A DNA stretch of 43,540 nucleotides from an uncultured Clostridia bacterium. GTDB taxonomy: Bacteria; Bacillota; Clostridia; Oscillospirales; SIG627. The DNA lies in the NCBI GenBank assembly GCA_946645685.1, contig CAMPCJ010000007.1:1-43540 (forward strand). The letters run 5' to 3'. The notes beneath the pieces were generated by a model. That model was not told the DNA's origin. It did no database searches and saw nothing but the letters and a program-made list of their open reading frames with translations. Made by a program: the position numbers and the translations under genes. Positions 9,614 through 16,660 of the stretch are shown in pieces (position 1 is the first letter of the stretch; each line of letters starts with the position of its first letter).

Positions 9614-10188
9614 ACCGGCAGAACGTGACCCTGACCATCTCCGCCGGGCGGAAGGATCAGATCATCCGGGACGGTCTGCCGCAGATCGCCCTGTCCGGCA
9701 GGAGCAACGTGGGAAAATCCAGCGCCCTGAACAAGCTGCTGGGGCGCAAGCACCTGGCACGGGTCTCCGCTCAGCCGGGCAAGACCGTGACGGTGAACTT
9801 TTTCAATCTGGACGGCGCCTGTTACCTGGTGGATCTGCCGGGATACGGCTTCGCCCGCCGCAGTGAGGCGGAAAAGCGGGCGTGGTCCCGGCTGACGGAC
9901 GCCTATTTTCAGCAAAACGCCTCCCTGGCGATGGTGCTGCAGCTCATCGATCTGAAGACCGGGCCCAGCAAGGACGACGAAATGATGCTGAACTTTCTGG
10001 AGGAGGCGGGCATCCCCTTCGTGGTGCTTGCCACCAAGGCGGATAAGCTCAACGCCACCAACCGGCAAAAAAATCTCGCCGATCTTTCGCGTATGCTGGG
10101 ACAAGTCCCGGTCATCCCCTTTTCCTCTCTCACGGGAGAGGGCGCCGAAAGGGTGTGGAATCTCATTCAGACCACGGTCGAAGCCTGA
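9610..10188 (+). CDS. ysxC: Ribosome-biogenesis GTPase YsxC/EngB
   Basis: Essential small GTPase needed for late assembly of the large ribosomal subunit. The 192 residues contain G1 GRSNVGKSS (residues 30-38), the switch region around QPGKT (55-59), G3 DLPGYG (75-80), G4 TKADK and G5 SSLTGEG. It starts with GTG at 9610, overlapping the lon stop codon by four bases (GTGA), so translation is probably coupled. The lon-ysxC order is the same as in Bacillus, which supports the assignment. Confidence 0.95.
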   Translation: MNRQNVTLTISAGRKDQIIRDGLPQIALSGRSNVGKSSALNKLLGRKHLARVSAQPGKTVTVNFFNLDGACYLVDLPGYGFARRSEAEKRAWSRLTDAYFQQNASLAMVLQLIDLKTGPSKDDEMMLNFLEEAGIPFVVLATKADKLNATNRQKNLADLSRMLGQVPVIPFSSLTGEGAERVWNLIQTTVEA

Positions 10189-10211
10189 AAAGGATCGGAA
10201 AGGAGCGGGTC

Positions 10212-12470
10212 ATGGAAGAGCCCCGTCGCGTTTCTCTGGATAAACTGCTGTCCTGGCTCGCCCCGACGGACGGGCGGGAGGCGGTCGCCCCCGGCTCTCT
10301 CCGCCCCGATCCCGACGAGCCCCGGTGGGAGGGCGTAAGCCTGTCTTTGACCCTCAAAACCCCCGCCGGCCCTTTGGAGATCGCCGCCCGCGCCGACGCC
10401 GTCGTTCTGCGGCAGAGCACGTACTGCGTGGAAGAGGCGGCGCTGTCCGACGATTTCTTTCAACTGCCCCCCGCCGTCCGGGAGGCGGCGGAGATCCGGG
10501 GCAAGATCTTGGCGCTGGCGCTGGCGCAGGCGCGGCAGCTTTCCCGGGTGGGCGTGACGGTGGCGCTGTACGGCGCCGGCGAGGTGCGCCGGGAGACCGC
10601 CTTTTTTGAAAAAGAAGCGCTGCGGGACGAGGTGGCGCGGCTCCTTGCCCCCGTTTTGCCCCTGCTTCCCGCGCTGGCGGAACAGCCCCCCGTTCCCGTT
10701 ACCTTCCCCTACGATCATCTGCGGGAAGGCCAGCGGGATCTCATGGACGGGGTGTGGGACACCATCAAGGGCGGCAAGCGCCTGTTCGCCTGCGCGCCCA
10801 CGGGCATCGGAAAGACCGCCGCCGTGCTGTACCCCGCCTTGAAGGCGCTGGAAAAGGGCAGGGCGGAAAAGATCTTTTACGCTTCCCCCAAGAACACCCT
10901 GAAAGCCCAGGCCGCCGAAGCGGTGGCGCAAATGCAGGGAGACGGCTCTCTCCACGTTTTGACCCTGGCGGCGAAAATGAGCCTGTGTCCCCTGGGGCTG
11001 GAGGAGTGTCAGGGCAGGGACTGCCCCTTTTGTGAGGATCTGTCCCGCCGCGCCGCCCCCGCCGTCACGACTCTTTTCGAGATGGGATTCGTGGGGCCGG
11101 ATGAAGTTCGCGCCGTGGGGGAAAACTATCAATTGTGTCCCTTTGAACTGTCCTTGAAGGCGGCGGATTTTTCCCGGGTGCTCATCGGGGATTACAACCA
11201 CGCCTTCGACCCCCGCTTCCGGGTGGGGCAGGAAGGGAAGGATCGGGTGCTTCTGGTGGACGAAGCCCACAACCTGCCCGGCCGGATCCGGGAAAGCTTT
11301 ACGGAGGAGCTGACCCCCGCCGATCTGGATCCCTTTTACCGGGAGGACAATCTTCCCGGGCAAATGCTCCGGGAGCATTTCGAGCCCCTGTCGGAGCTGT
11401 TCGCCGTCCGCCGGAAGGCGTACCGGGAGGAAAAGCAGGACTATTCCTTTGAAAAACCCGTGGAAATGGAGGAAGCCGCCAAGGCGCTTCTGCCCAAGCT
11501 CCGCTTCGTTCTGGGGGACGGCTTCGGCGCCCTGCCGGAACCCTTTCGCAACCGGGTGCGCGCCCTCTACCGCAAGGTGAAAAAATACACGGAGCTGTGC
11601 CGGGATTTCGGGCAGGACTACGGGGAGATCCGTCAGCGGGACGGCGGCAGCAAGATCCATCTGCTGGATCCCCGGGAAAAGATCCGCGCCGCCGCGGACA
11701 AGTGGAAAAGCGCCGTGTTCTTCTCCGCCACGCTTGCCCCGAAGGAATACTACTTCACCGAACTTGCGGGGGAGGAAGGAGACCGCTTTCTGGATCTGCC
11801 CTCGCCCTTTCCCAGGGAAAACCTCTTCACCGGGATCGTCCCGGTGGACGTGTCCTTTTCCCGGCGGCACGAGACCGCCCGGGAGCTTTGCGGGGTCATC
11901 CGCGCCGTGACCCGGGCGCGGCCGGGGAATTATATGGTGTTCCTGCCGTCCTTTGAGTATCTGGATCTGGTGAGTCAGGAATACAAGCGGCGGTATATGG
12001 ACGACCGCCTGCTCATCCAAAGGCGCTTTATGCGCCGGGAGGAGCGCACCCGCTTTCTGGAGACCTTCCGGGAGAGCCGGGAAGGCGTGCTGCTGGGCTT
12101 TTGCGTCATGGGCGGCGTCTTCGGAGAGGGCGTGGATCTGAAAGGCGAAAGTCTGGTGGGCGAGATCGTGGTGGGCGTCGGCTTTCCGCCGCCCTCCGCG
12201 GAAGCGGAAGCGGAATCCGCCCTGTATTATAAACGGGATATGGACGGCAAGAGCTTTGCCTATACCCTGCCGGGCTGGAGCCGGGTGCTTCAGGCGGCGG
12301 GCAGGGTCATCCGGGACGAAGAGGACCGGGGCGTCCTGATCCTGTGCGACGAGCGGTATCTGCGGGAAGACGCCCGCGCCCTGTTCCCCGAACACTGGGA
12401 CGAGCCGAAGGTGTACGAAGGGGAAGGGCAGTTGGCGGCGGGACTCGCCCGCTTTTGGATGAACGGATGA
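10212..12470 (+). CDS. XPD/DinG-type ATP-dependent DNA helicase with a degenerate N-terminal nuclease-like domain
   Basis: Superfamily 2 helicase of the Rad3/XPD/DinG group, 752 residues. Walker A is PTGIGKT (196-202, Lys 201), the DEAH box is at 350-353, and the C-terminal half has GVFGEGVDLKGE and QAAGRVIRD (motif VI). A cysteine group at about 259, 266, 271 and 274, plus one in QLCPFEL, fits the iron-sulphur cluster of the family. The first ~170 residues resemble the PD-(D/E)XK fold found fused to these helicases in Clostridia, but the usual VEEIK is VEEAA here (residues 73-77), so the catalytic Lys is missing. Start ATG 10212 follows AAAGGAG; an upstream in-frame ATG at 10155 inside ysxC has no SD. 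Likely role: DNA or R-loop unwinding in repair. Confidence 0.85.
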   Translation: MEEPRRVSLDKLLSWLAPTDGREAVAPGSLRPDPDEPRWEGVSLSLTLKTPAGPLEIAARADAVVLRQSTYCVEEAALSDDFFQLPPAVREAAEIRGKILALALAQARQLSRVGVTVALYGAGEVRRETAFFEKEALRDEVARLLAPVLPLLPALAEQPPVPVTFPYDHLREGQRDLMDGVWDTIKGGKRLFACAPTGIGKTAAVLYPALKALEKGRAEKIFYASPKNTLKAQAAEAVAQMQGDGSLHVLTLAAKMSLCPLGLEECQGRDCPFCEDLSRRAAPAVTTLFEMGFVGPDEVRAVGENYQLCPFELSLKAADFSRVLIGDYNHAFDPRFRVGQEGKDRVLLVDEAHNLPGRIRESFTEELTPADLDPFYREDNLPGQMLREHFEPLSELFAVRRKAYREEKQDYSFEKPVEMEEAAKALLPKLRFVLGDGFGALPEPFRNRVRALYRKVKKYTELCRDFGQDYGEIRQRDGGSKIHLLDPREKIRAAADKWKSAVFFSATLAPKEYYFTELAGEEGDRFLDLPSPFPRENLFTGIVPVDVSFSRRHETARELCGVIRAVTRARPGNYMVFLPSFEYLDLVSQEYKRRYMDDRLLIQRRFMRREERTRFLETFRESREGVLLGFCVMGGVFGEGVDLKGESLVGEIVVGVGFPPPSAEAEAESALYYKRDMDGKSFAYTLPGWSRVLQAAGRVIRDEEDRGVLILCDERYLREDARALFPEHWDEPKVYEGEGQLAAGLARFWMNG

Positions 12471-12485
12471 TAAGGGAGAAAAAAG

Positions 12486-14006
12486 ATGTTCGGCAAAAAG
12501 AAAAAGAAATACGAAGGCAGAACCAATCTGTTCCTGGGCAATCTGGAGGAAGCGGCGGCAAAGAGAGAGGGGACTGAGACGGGCGAGGCGCCCGCTTCTC
12601 CCGCTCCCGCCGCCCCGTCGCCTGCCCCCGTCTCCCGGGAGGCGCGCCGTCCCGCACGCCCCCGCCGCGCCGTGCGCGCGCTTACGCCCGTAAAAGAAGC
12701 GCCCGCGCCGGAAGGAGAGCCGGAGCCGGAAAAAGAGCCCGAGCCGGAAAGAGAGCCCGAGCCGGAAAACGGTGCGCCCGCTCCCGGCACGGAAGAGGAA
12801 AACGCCCCGGCGCCGGCGAAGGGAGCTTCCGCCCCGCCCCCGGCGAACACGGACATTTTCGACGGGTTTGACGCCCCCGCCGCGGAGGAAGCGGCGCACC
12901 CCTTCGGCGCCACCGCGTTTGTGGAGTCCTTCCGGGAGCAGGCGGAAAAGACGCCCGTCCGGAAGAAGCGCGCCCGCCGGGATCTGCGCCGGAAGGCAAA
13001 GCTTCCCCCGCAGGATCTGCCCGGATCCGGGCGGCTGCGGGCATACATCCGGGGAGAAGAGGACAGCCGTCCCAAGCGGAAAGCGGAAAACGGCGTGGAC
13101 GCGGATCTGATGGATCTGTACGCGCCGGAGGGGGGCAAAAAGAAAAAACGCGCCCTCACCCCCGCGGATTGGGTGCGCTACGCCATTCTCTTTCTGTGCA
13201 TCTTCGGCTTTCTCATCGCCGGATACTTTGTGGTGAGCAAGCTGGCGGATTACTACCGGGGCAGCGCTCTGTACCGGGATCTGGCGGATCTGGTCACCAC
13301 CCGGGATCGCTTTGCCGACGAATATCTGGCGCGCTCCGCCCCCATGGGGCTGGCGCTGACCATCGAGGACGTGTTCAACGGCAAGACGGACGCCAACGGG
13401 GTCATCGGCGCCGCCGCCAACCGGGAGGAGCAGGAATTGATCGCCAAGATCCTGCGCTTAAAGCAGATCAACCCCGACACCGCCGGCTGGATCACCATCG
13501 ACAATACCGTGGTCAACTACCCGGTGATGTGGACGAAGACCCGGAACTATTATCTCCACCGGGATTTTTACGGCAAGAATCTGGGCGCCGGCGCCATTTT
13601 TATGGATGAGCGGAACAGCCCCGACATTTCCAAGAACCGCAACACCGTGATCTACGGGCACAATATGGCGGACGGCTCCATGTTCGCCTCCCTTCACGAT
13701 TTTTCCAATCCCTCCACCTTCTACAACGCCTCCATCCGGCTGGTCACCACCGACGGGATCTACGTGTATAAGGCGTTTTCCGTCCACCAATCCGACGCCT
13801 ACGACAACTATTTCGAGACCCAGTTCACCTCCGACCGCTCGTTTGAGGAATTCGTGGGCAATATGGCGGCGATCAGTATGTTCGATTCCGATCAGACGGT
13901 GGGGCGCTCCTCCCGCATTCTCACCCTGTCCACCTGCGAGAGCAGCACCCTGCAGAACAACGAGCGCTACGTGGTGCAGGCGGTCCTGGTGGACGTCATT
14001 CGCTGA
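12486..14006 (+). CDS. Class B sortase with long acidic/proline-rich cytoplasmic N terminus
   Basis: Membrane-anchored transpeptidase that attaches proteins to the cell wall. 506 residues: about 220 cytoplasmic residues rich in Ala, Pro, Glu and Arg (with an EPEPEKEPEPEREPEPE repeat near residues 79-95), one membrane helix (about 228-250), then a sortase domain with His 392 in YGHN, Cys 484 in LSTCES and Arg 494 in NNERYVV. The TLSTC motif and the long helix-strand insertion before it point to class B. The SD GGGAG lies 10 bases before the ATG. It is the last gene of the lon-ysxC-helicase run and is followed by a terminator. No substrate with an NPQTN-like signal is next to it, so it may be the general sortase of the cell; it is much longer than the usual 230-280 residues because of the tail. 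Confidence 0.88.
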   Translation: MFGKKKKKYEGRTNLFLGNLEEAAAKREGTETGEAPASPAPAAPSPAPVSREARRPARPRRAVRALTPVKEAPAPEGEPEPEKEPEPEREPEPENGAPAPGTEEENAPAPAKGASAPPPANTDIFDGFDAPAAEEAAHPFGATAFVESFREQAEKTPVRKKRARRDLRRKAKLPPQDLPGSGRLRAYIRGEEDSRPKRKAENGVDADLMDLYAPEGGKKKKRALTPADWVRYAILFLCIFGFLIAGYFVVSKLADYYRGSALYRDLADLVTTRDRFADEYLARSAPMGLALTIEDVFNGKTDANGVIGAAANREEQELIAKILRLKQINPDTAGWITIDNTVVNYPVMWTKTRNYYLHRDFYGKNLGAGAIFMDERNSPDISKNRNTVIYGHNMADGSMFASLHDFSNPSTFYNASIRLVTTDGIYVYKAFSVHQSDAYDNYFETQFTSDRSFEEFVGNMAAISMFDSDQTVGRSSRILTLSTCESSTLQNNERYVVQAVLVDVIR

Positions 14007-14044
14007 CCCCGGAAAAAAAGGGAGCAAGCAACGGCGCGCGGCTG

Positions 14045-14109
14045 AGGATCTATGCGCTGCTTGAAGCAAAAGATCTCACCAAAGCATCGTTTTGGTGAGA
14101 TCTTTTTTT
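14045..14109. repeat. Dispersed repeat copy 1, carrying a terminator
   Basis: Bases 14045-14096 match 43489-43540 at the window end with five single-base differences and no gaps (shared core TATGCGCTG-TTGAAGC-AAAAGATCTCACCAAA). The repeat holds a perfect hairpin, AAAAGATCTCACCAAA (14068-14083) against TTTGGTGAGATCTTTT (14091-14106), followed by T-rich sequence, and serves as the terminator of the sortase gene here. Confidence 0.8.
14068..14109 (+). terminator. Intrinsic terminator after the class B sortase
   Basis: A perfect 16-bp stem with a 7-base loop and a run of seven T at the end; the flanking A-run lets it also work on the minus strand for the Dabb gene. Confidence 0.9.
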
Positions 14110-14184
14110 CAAGACTTGCAGGCGCCCTTTGCGGACGGAAAGCTTTACGGGGGCGCCGAAAAGCGCTCGCTCCCTTTTTGCCGG

Positions 14185-14487
14185 TCAGAGCGCCACGTCC
14201 ACGGCGGCGCGGCTCTGACGCCTTGCCGCCATAAAGGCGCCCACCGCCTTGTGGTCGGGGTGCGTGAGGTAGGCGTTCAGCGCCTCCTGGTCGGCGAAAT
14301 CGGAAAGGAGAACGAGGTCGGCGTTGCCCCCGTCCGTATCCGGCGCGTTGAGGTGGGTCTCGCTGTGAAGGATCATGGGGATCTTGCCGGGGAGGGCGTC
14401 CAGCATTTCCTTGACGGCGCGGGCGTTTTCCCCGCGGGTCATCCCCTCCGCGTCCCGGAAGGTGAACAGCACGATGTGACGGATCAT
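14185..14487 (-). CDS. Dabb (stress-responsive A/B barrel) domain protein
   Basis: A 100-residue ferredoxin-like A/B-barrel protein. It begins MIRHIVLFTF and has the internal HSETHLN and the DLVLLSDFAD-EALNAYLTHPDH pattern typical of Dabb proteins, which form dimers. The cellular role of bacterial members is mostly unknown. The start follows GGAGG (read on the minus strand, 14497-14501 region). It is monocistronic: upstream is the AT-rich control region of the sigma factor gene, downstream the bidirectional hairpin at 14068-14109. Confidence 0.85.
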   Translation of the reverse strand: MIRHIVLFTFRDAEGMTRGENARAVKEMLDALPGKIPMILHSETHLNAPDTDGGNADLVLLSDFADQEALNAYLTHPDHKAVGAFMAARRQSRAAVDVAL

Positions 14488-14604
14488 AGAAAAAAACCTC
14501 CTTGGTCAATTTTCACCAGTATACGGCGAAAAAAACGTCCCCGCAAGACGAAACAAACAAAAAAATCCCGAAAAACAAGAAATTTTAAATTTTTATTAAA
14601 ATGC

Positions 14605-14633
14605 TTGACATAGTTTCGGCGAGATGGTATAAT
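14605..14633 (+). promoter_or_regulatory. Consensus promoter directly in front of the sigma factor gene
   Basis: Perfect -35 TTGACA (14605-14610) and -10 TATAAT (14628-14633) with a 17-base spacer, preceded by an A/T-rich stretch (about 14564-14602) that looks like an UP element. The ATG at 14639 begins only six bases after the -10 box, at the expected transcription start. Confidence 0.92.
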
Positions 14634-14638
14634 GTGGC

Positions 14639-15214
14639 ATGGTGTGTTATAAGGAAGAGCATTTCTCGTGGAAAAACGCGTCCCCGGCGGAGCAGGCGGA
14701 GCTTGTCCGCGCCGCGGCGGACGGCAAGGACGGCGCCTTCGCCGTGTTGGCGGAAGCGTTCGATCCCGTCCTTTCGTATCTGATCCGTTCCACCGGCGCT
14801 CCCCGGAGCGAAGCGGAGGATCTGCGGCAGGAGGGATTGATGGGTCTTTACAAGGCGTGCCATCTCTTCGATCCCGGGAAAGCGTCCTTCGCCACCTTCG
14901 CGCAGATCTGTATGCGTTCCGCCATGGTGGACGCCCTGCGCCGCTCTGCCCTCCGGGGAGAGATAGCGCCCCAAGCGACCGCTTTTCCGGAAGCCGACCC
15001 CCAGAAGGTTTTGGTGGATAAGGAGCGATTGGCGGAGGTGCTTGCCGAAATGGATCGCGTCCTTTCTCCCCTGGAGCGGCGGATCCTGAAGGAAAAGCTC
15101 CGCGGGGAAGACAGCGGCGCCATCGCCGCCGCCCTGGGTCTGTCCCGCCGGACGGTGGACAACGCACTCTTCCGCGGCCGCGCGAAGCTGAAACAAGCTT
15201 ATATGCCCGAGTAG
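14639..15214 (+). CDS. RNA polymerase sigma-70 family factor (SigH-like)
   Basis: A 191-residue alternative sigma factor. Region 2 is at about residues 38-100 (SEAEDLRQEGLMGLYKA, then SFATFAQICMRSAMVDALRR), and region 4 with the helix-turn-helix is near 142-185 (LERRILKEKL..., ALGLSRRTVDNALFRGR). The SF-x-x-FA-x-x-C block resembles SigH/Spo0H-type factors, but the regulon cannot be told. The ATG coincides with the predicted +1 of a consensus promoter, so the mRNA may be leaderless; GTG at 14642 is the only other early start, and no SD stands before either. The last codons overlap a tRNA-like element at 15204-15276, and the zinc-ribbon gene follows on the same transcript. Confidence 0.85.
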   Translation: MVCYKEEHFSWKNASPAEQAELVRAAADGKDGAFAVLAEAFDPVLSYLIRSTGAPRSEAEDLRQEGLMGLYKACHLFDPGKASFATFAQICMRSAMVDALRRSALRGEIAPQATAFPEADPQKVLVDKERLAEVLAEMDRVLSPLERRILKEKLRGEDSGAIAAALGLSRRTVDNALFRGRAKLKQAYMPE

Positions 15215-15276
15215 CTTAACAAAAGAGCAGTTTGATCCAAAGTCAAAAAGGTGACGGTGTAACTCCGTACCGGGCA
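15204..15276 (+). ncRNA. Degenerate tRNA-like cloverleaf in the leader of the zinc-ribbon gene
   Basis: A 73-base stretch can fold as a tRNA. Acceptor: 15204-15209 with 15271-15276 (six pairs, seventh mismatched). D arm: GCTT (15214-15217) with GAGC (15225-15228), preceded by TA. Anticodon arm: TTTGA (15231-15235) with TCAAA (15243-15247), seven-base loop TCCAAAG. Variable loop AAGGT. T arm: ACGG (15254-15257) with CCGT (15265-15268), seven-base loop. It lacks GG in the D loop, TTC in the T loop and U33 in register, and is followed by ACAA, not CCA, so it is not a normal tRNA. It starts within the last codons of the sigma gene. A decayed tRNA or a tRNA-mimicking regulatory leader are both possible. 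Confidence 0.45.
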
Positions 15277-15308
15277 ACAAATACAAAAACAAAAAAAGAG
15301 GTATGGCA

Positions 15309-15593
15309 ATGTTCGAAGACAAAACGTTAGTATGCAAGGATTGCGGCAACGAATTCGTGTTCACCGCCGGCGAGCAGGAATTCTACGCGGAAAAGGGCTT
15401 CCAGAATGAGCCCCAGAGATGCAAACCCTGCAGAGATGCCCGCAAGAACGCCTCCCGTCAGGCGCGCGAGTATTTCACCACCACCTGCGCTCGCTGCGGC
15501 AAGGAAGCGAAGGTTCCCTTCCAGCCCACCAGCGACCGCCCCGTCTACTGCAGCGATTGCTTTGCGGAGATGAAGGAGAACGGCGAGAACTGA
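15309..15593 (+). CDS. Small zinc-ribbon protein with two CxxC pairs of modules
   Basis: A 94-residue cytoplasmic protein with two zinc-binding ribbons: LVCKDCG plus RCKPCRDAR (first half) and TCARCGKEAKV plus YCSDCF (second half). This family, which begins M-x-D-KTLVCKDCG-x-x-F-x-F, is widespread in Firmicutes; nucleic-acid or ribosome binding is likely but not shown. The ATG at 15309 was chosen over the in-frame ATG at 15303 because the SD AGAGG is only 3 bases from the latter and 9 from the former, and because the family starts at this point. It lies behind the sigma factor gene and the tRNA-like element, with no separate promoter seen. Confidence 0.8.
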   Translation: MFEDKTLVCKDCGNEFVFTAGEQEFYAEKGFQNEPQRCKPCRDARKNASRQAREYFTTTCARCGKEAKVPFQPTSDRPVYCSDCFAEMKENGEN

Positions 15594-15662
15594 GCTTTGC
15601 CTCGTTTTCAGTGTTCAAAAAACCCTTCCGGGGGTAAAAGCCGTCCTTAAAGGGCCGGTTAC

Positions 15663-15700
15663 AAAAAACCGGCTGAAGTCTGACTTCAGCCGGTTTTTTT
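15663..15700. terminator. Bidirectional terminator
   Basis: CCGGCTGAAGTC (15669-15680) against GACTTCAGCCGG (15682-15693), flanked by an A-run and a T-run; it separates the zinc-ribbon gene from the convergent minus-strand operon. Both arms closely match the terminator at 22292-22339. Confidence 0.88.
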
Positions 15701-15720
15701 GCTGCGCTCGGGTGTAAGTT

Positions 15721-16260
15721 TTACGCGCCTTTGCTTTCCAGCCCGTAGATCCCCCGGCGCCGGGCGGCGGCGCGGTTTTCCCGGGTGACGGCGTAATCCC
15801 GGCGGGGCAGACGGACGGCGCAGGTATAGCGCCCCGGCGGCGTGCGGCGGACTTTCGGCTCCACCTGCTTCATGGCTTCCGTCATGGCGCGTGCGGCGGA
15901 GCGGGCGTGGCGGTAGGTGGTTCGCAGGGAGAAAAAGTGGTTCTGCGCAATGCTTTCCTGGGTCATCCCGTACAGATACCGGCACAGGGCGTATTGCTGC
16001 AGCACCGGGGAGCGGATCAGGGCAACGGCGCGGGCGAGCCGCTCCGCGTAGCGCAGGCAAAGCCTCTCCCGCCGCCGCAGACGGTTTTCCAGAAGGGTGT
16101 GGGAGAGGACGTGGGGCGCCAGATCCCGGCTGCTGCCGTCTCCGAAGCGGCGGATGAAGGAGCTGTAAGGCGCCTGATCCATCAGAAACAGAACGCGCTC
16201 GTCCTGCTCCACCGCCCGCTGCAGCAGCCGGTACCGGGTGACGTATTCATCCAGGGTCAT
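15721..16260 (-). CDS. Phage-type sigma-like/HTH regulator (DUF1492-like)
   Basis: A 179-residue, Arg-rich protein. The centre is helical, and the C-terminal part has an LYGMTQESIAQ-x5-SLRTTYRHA stretch that looks like a sigma region 4 or phage late-gene regulator helix-turn-helix (DUF1492/ArpU-like); this is a resemblance only. The start ATG at 16260 forms an ATGA overlap with the stop of the 59-residue gene upstream. The frame runs open further upstream to 16449 but that part is low-complexity and coincides with the other gene. The operon promoter carries LexA-type boxes, which would fit a damage-induced, phage-derived regulator. Confidence 0.6.
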   Translation of the reverse strand: MTLDEYVTRYRLLQRAVEQDERVLFLMDQAPYSSFIRRFGDGSSRDLAPHVLSHTLLENRLRRRERLCLRYAERLARAVALIRSPVLQQYALCRYLYGMTQESIAQNHFFSLRTTYRHARSAARAMTEAMKQVEPKVRRTPPGRYTCAVRLPRRDYAVTRENRAAARRRGIYGLESKGA

Positions 16261-16436
16261 GCCGGCCAAAGTCCTTCCCGACCGCGGCGCACGCTGATCT
16301 CGCCCTCCATGACCTCCGCGATCCAGCTCAGTTCTTCCGCCGTGTCTCCCAGAGTCCCCCGACTCAACTCCGCCGCCTCCCGCACCAGCTCCGTGGCGCG
16401 GCTCAGATCTTCCAGTGTATCGTAAACGTCTTCCAT
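16257..16436 (-). CDS. Small protein of unknown function, first gene of the SOS-type operon
   Basis: A 59-residue acidic, helical protein. It begins MEDVYDTLEDLSRATELVRE and ends in GREGLWPA. The SD TGAGGA stands 5-6 bases before the ATG, and the stop TGA overlaps the ATG of the next gene, so translation is coupled. No family was recognised; size and place before a DUF1492-like gene recall small phage-encoded partners. Transcribed from the consensus promoter at 16488-16516. Confidence 0.65.
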   Translation of the reverse strand: MEDVYDTLEDLSRATELVREAAELSRGTLGDTAEELSWIAEVMEGEISVRRGREGLWPA

Positions 16437-16487
16437 TTTTTATCCTCACAATTTTGAAATTTCGTTTTATTCCCCGTCAGTGCCTGG

Positions 16488-16516
16488 ATTATATCACGAA
16501 ATCTCGTAATTGTCAA
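16488..16516 (-). promoter_or_regulatory. Consensus promoter with a palindrome in its spacer
   Basis: On the minus strand: -35 TTGACA (16516-16511), 17-base spacer, -10 TATAAT (16493-16488). The spacer holds an imperfect palindrome, ATCACGA-N4-TCGTAAT (16493-16510), a likely repressor site. It drives the 59- and 179-residue genes. Confidence 0.88.
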
Positions 16517-16526
16517 GGGAAAATTA

Positions 16527-16540
16527 CGAAAAAGCGTTCG
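16527..16540. promoter_or_regulatory. Second, imperfect LexA-type box
   Basis: CGAAAAAGCGTTCG differs at one position from the CGAAC-N4-GTTCG pattern and lies within a longer palindrome TACGAA-N6-TTCGTA. It is 11 bases upstream of the -35 box, and 30 bases (about three helical turns) from the perfect box. Confidence 0.5.
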
Positions 16541-16556
16541 TATTTTTTTAAACAAG

Positions 16557-16570
16557 CGAACGGACGTTCG
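16557..16570. promoter_or_regulatory. Perfect Gram-positive LexA (SOS) box
   Basis: CGAACGGACGTTCG is a perfect match to the Bacillus-type SOS box CGAAC-RNRY-GTTCG. It abuts the stop codon of the spoVM-like gene and lies about 40 bases upstream of the -35 of the minus-strand operon. Confidence 0.7.
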
Positions 16571-16645
16571 TTAAGAGTTGCCCCGAAAGATCCGCCGCAG
16601 CCAGCCCCGCAGCAGATGAGGCGCTTTGAAAACAATGATCTTCAT
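16571..16645 (-). CDS. spoVM: SpoVM-like spore morphogenesis peptide
   Basis: A 24-residue gene. The product starts MKIIVFKAPHLL and ends RGWLRRIFRGNS: an amphipathic, basic helix. B. subtilis SpoVM (26 residues) shares MK at the start, Lys 7, Pro 9, Leu 12, Gly 14 and Arg 17. SpoVM marks the convex forespore membrane and anchors SpoIVA for coat assembly, so its presence suggests an endospore former. The SD is a GGGGGG run 8 bases before the ATG. Fourteen bases upstream ends a 48-residue membrane-protein gene, probably co-transcribed. Too short for certainty, but position-by-position agreement and the SD make it credible. Confidence 0.72.
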   Translation of the reverse strand: MKIIVFKAPHLLRGWLRRIFRGNS

Positions 16646-16660
16646 AAATGCTTCCCCCCT

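Noticed and set aside
10167-12899. A 910-residue minus-strand frame over the helicase gene
   Set aside because: Antisense shadow; the plus strand holds the helicase motifs.
15204-15276. A functional tRNA gene
   Set aside because: The D loop lacks GG, the T loop lacks TTC, U33 is out of register and no CCA follows; it is reported as tRNA-like only.
16261-16449. N-terminal extension of the 179-residue regulator to 16449
   Set aside because: The added stretch is Gly/Arg-rich, lacks an SD, and overlaps the 59-residue gene in another frame, which has a good SD and ATGA coupling.
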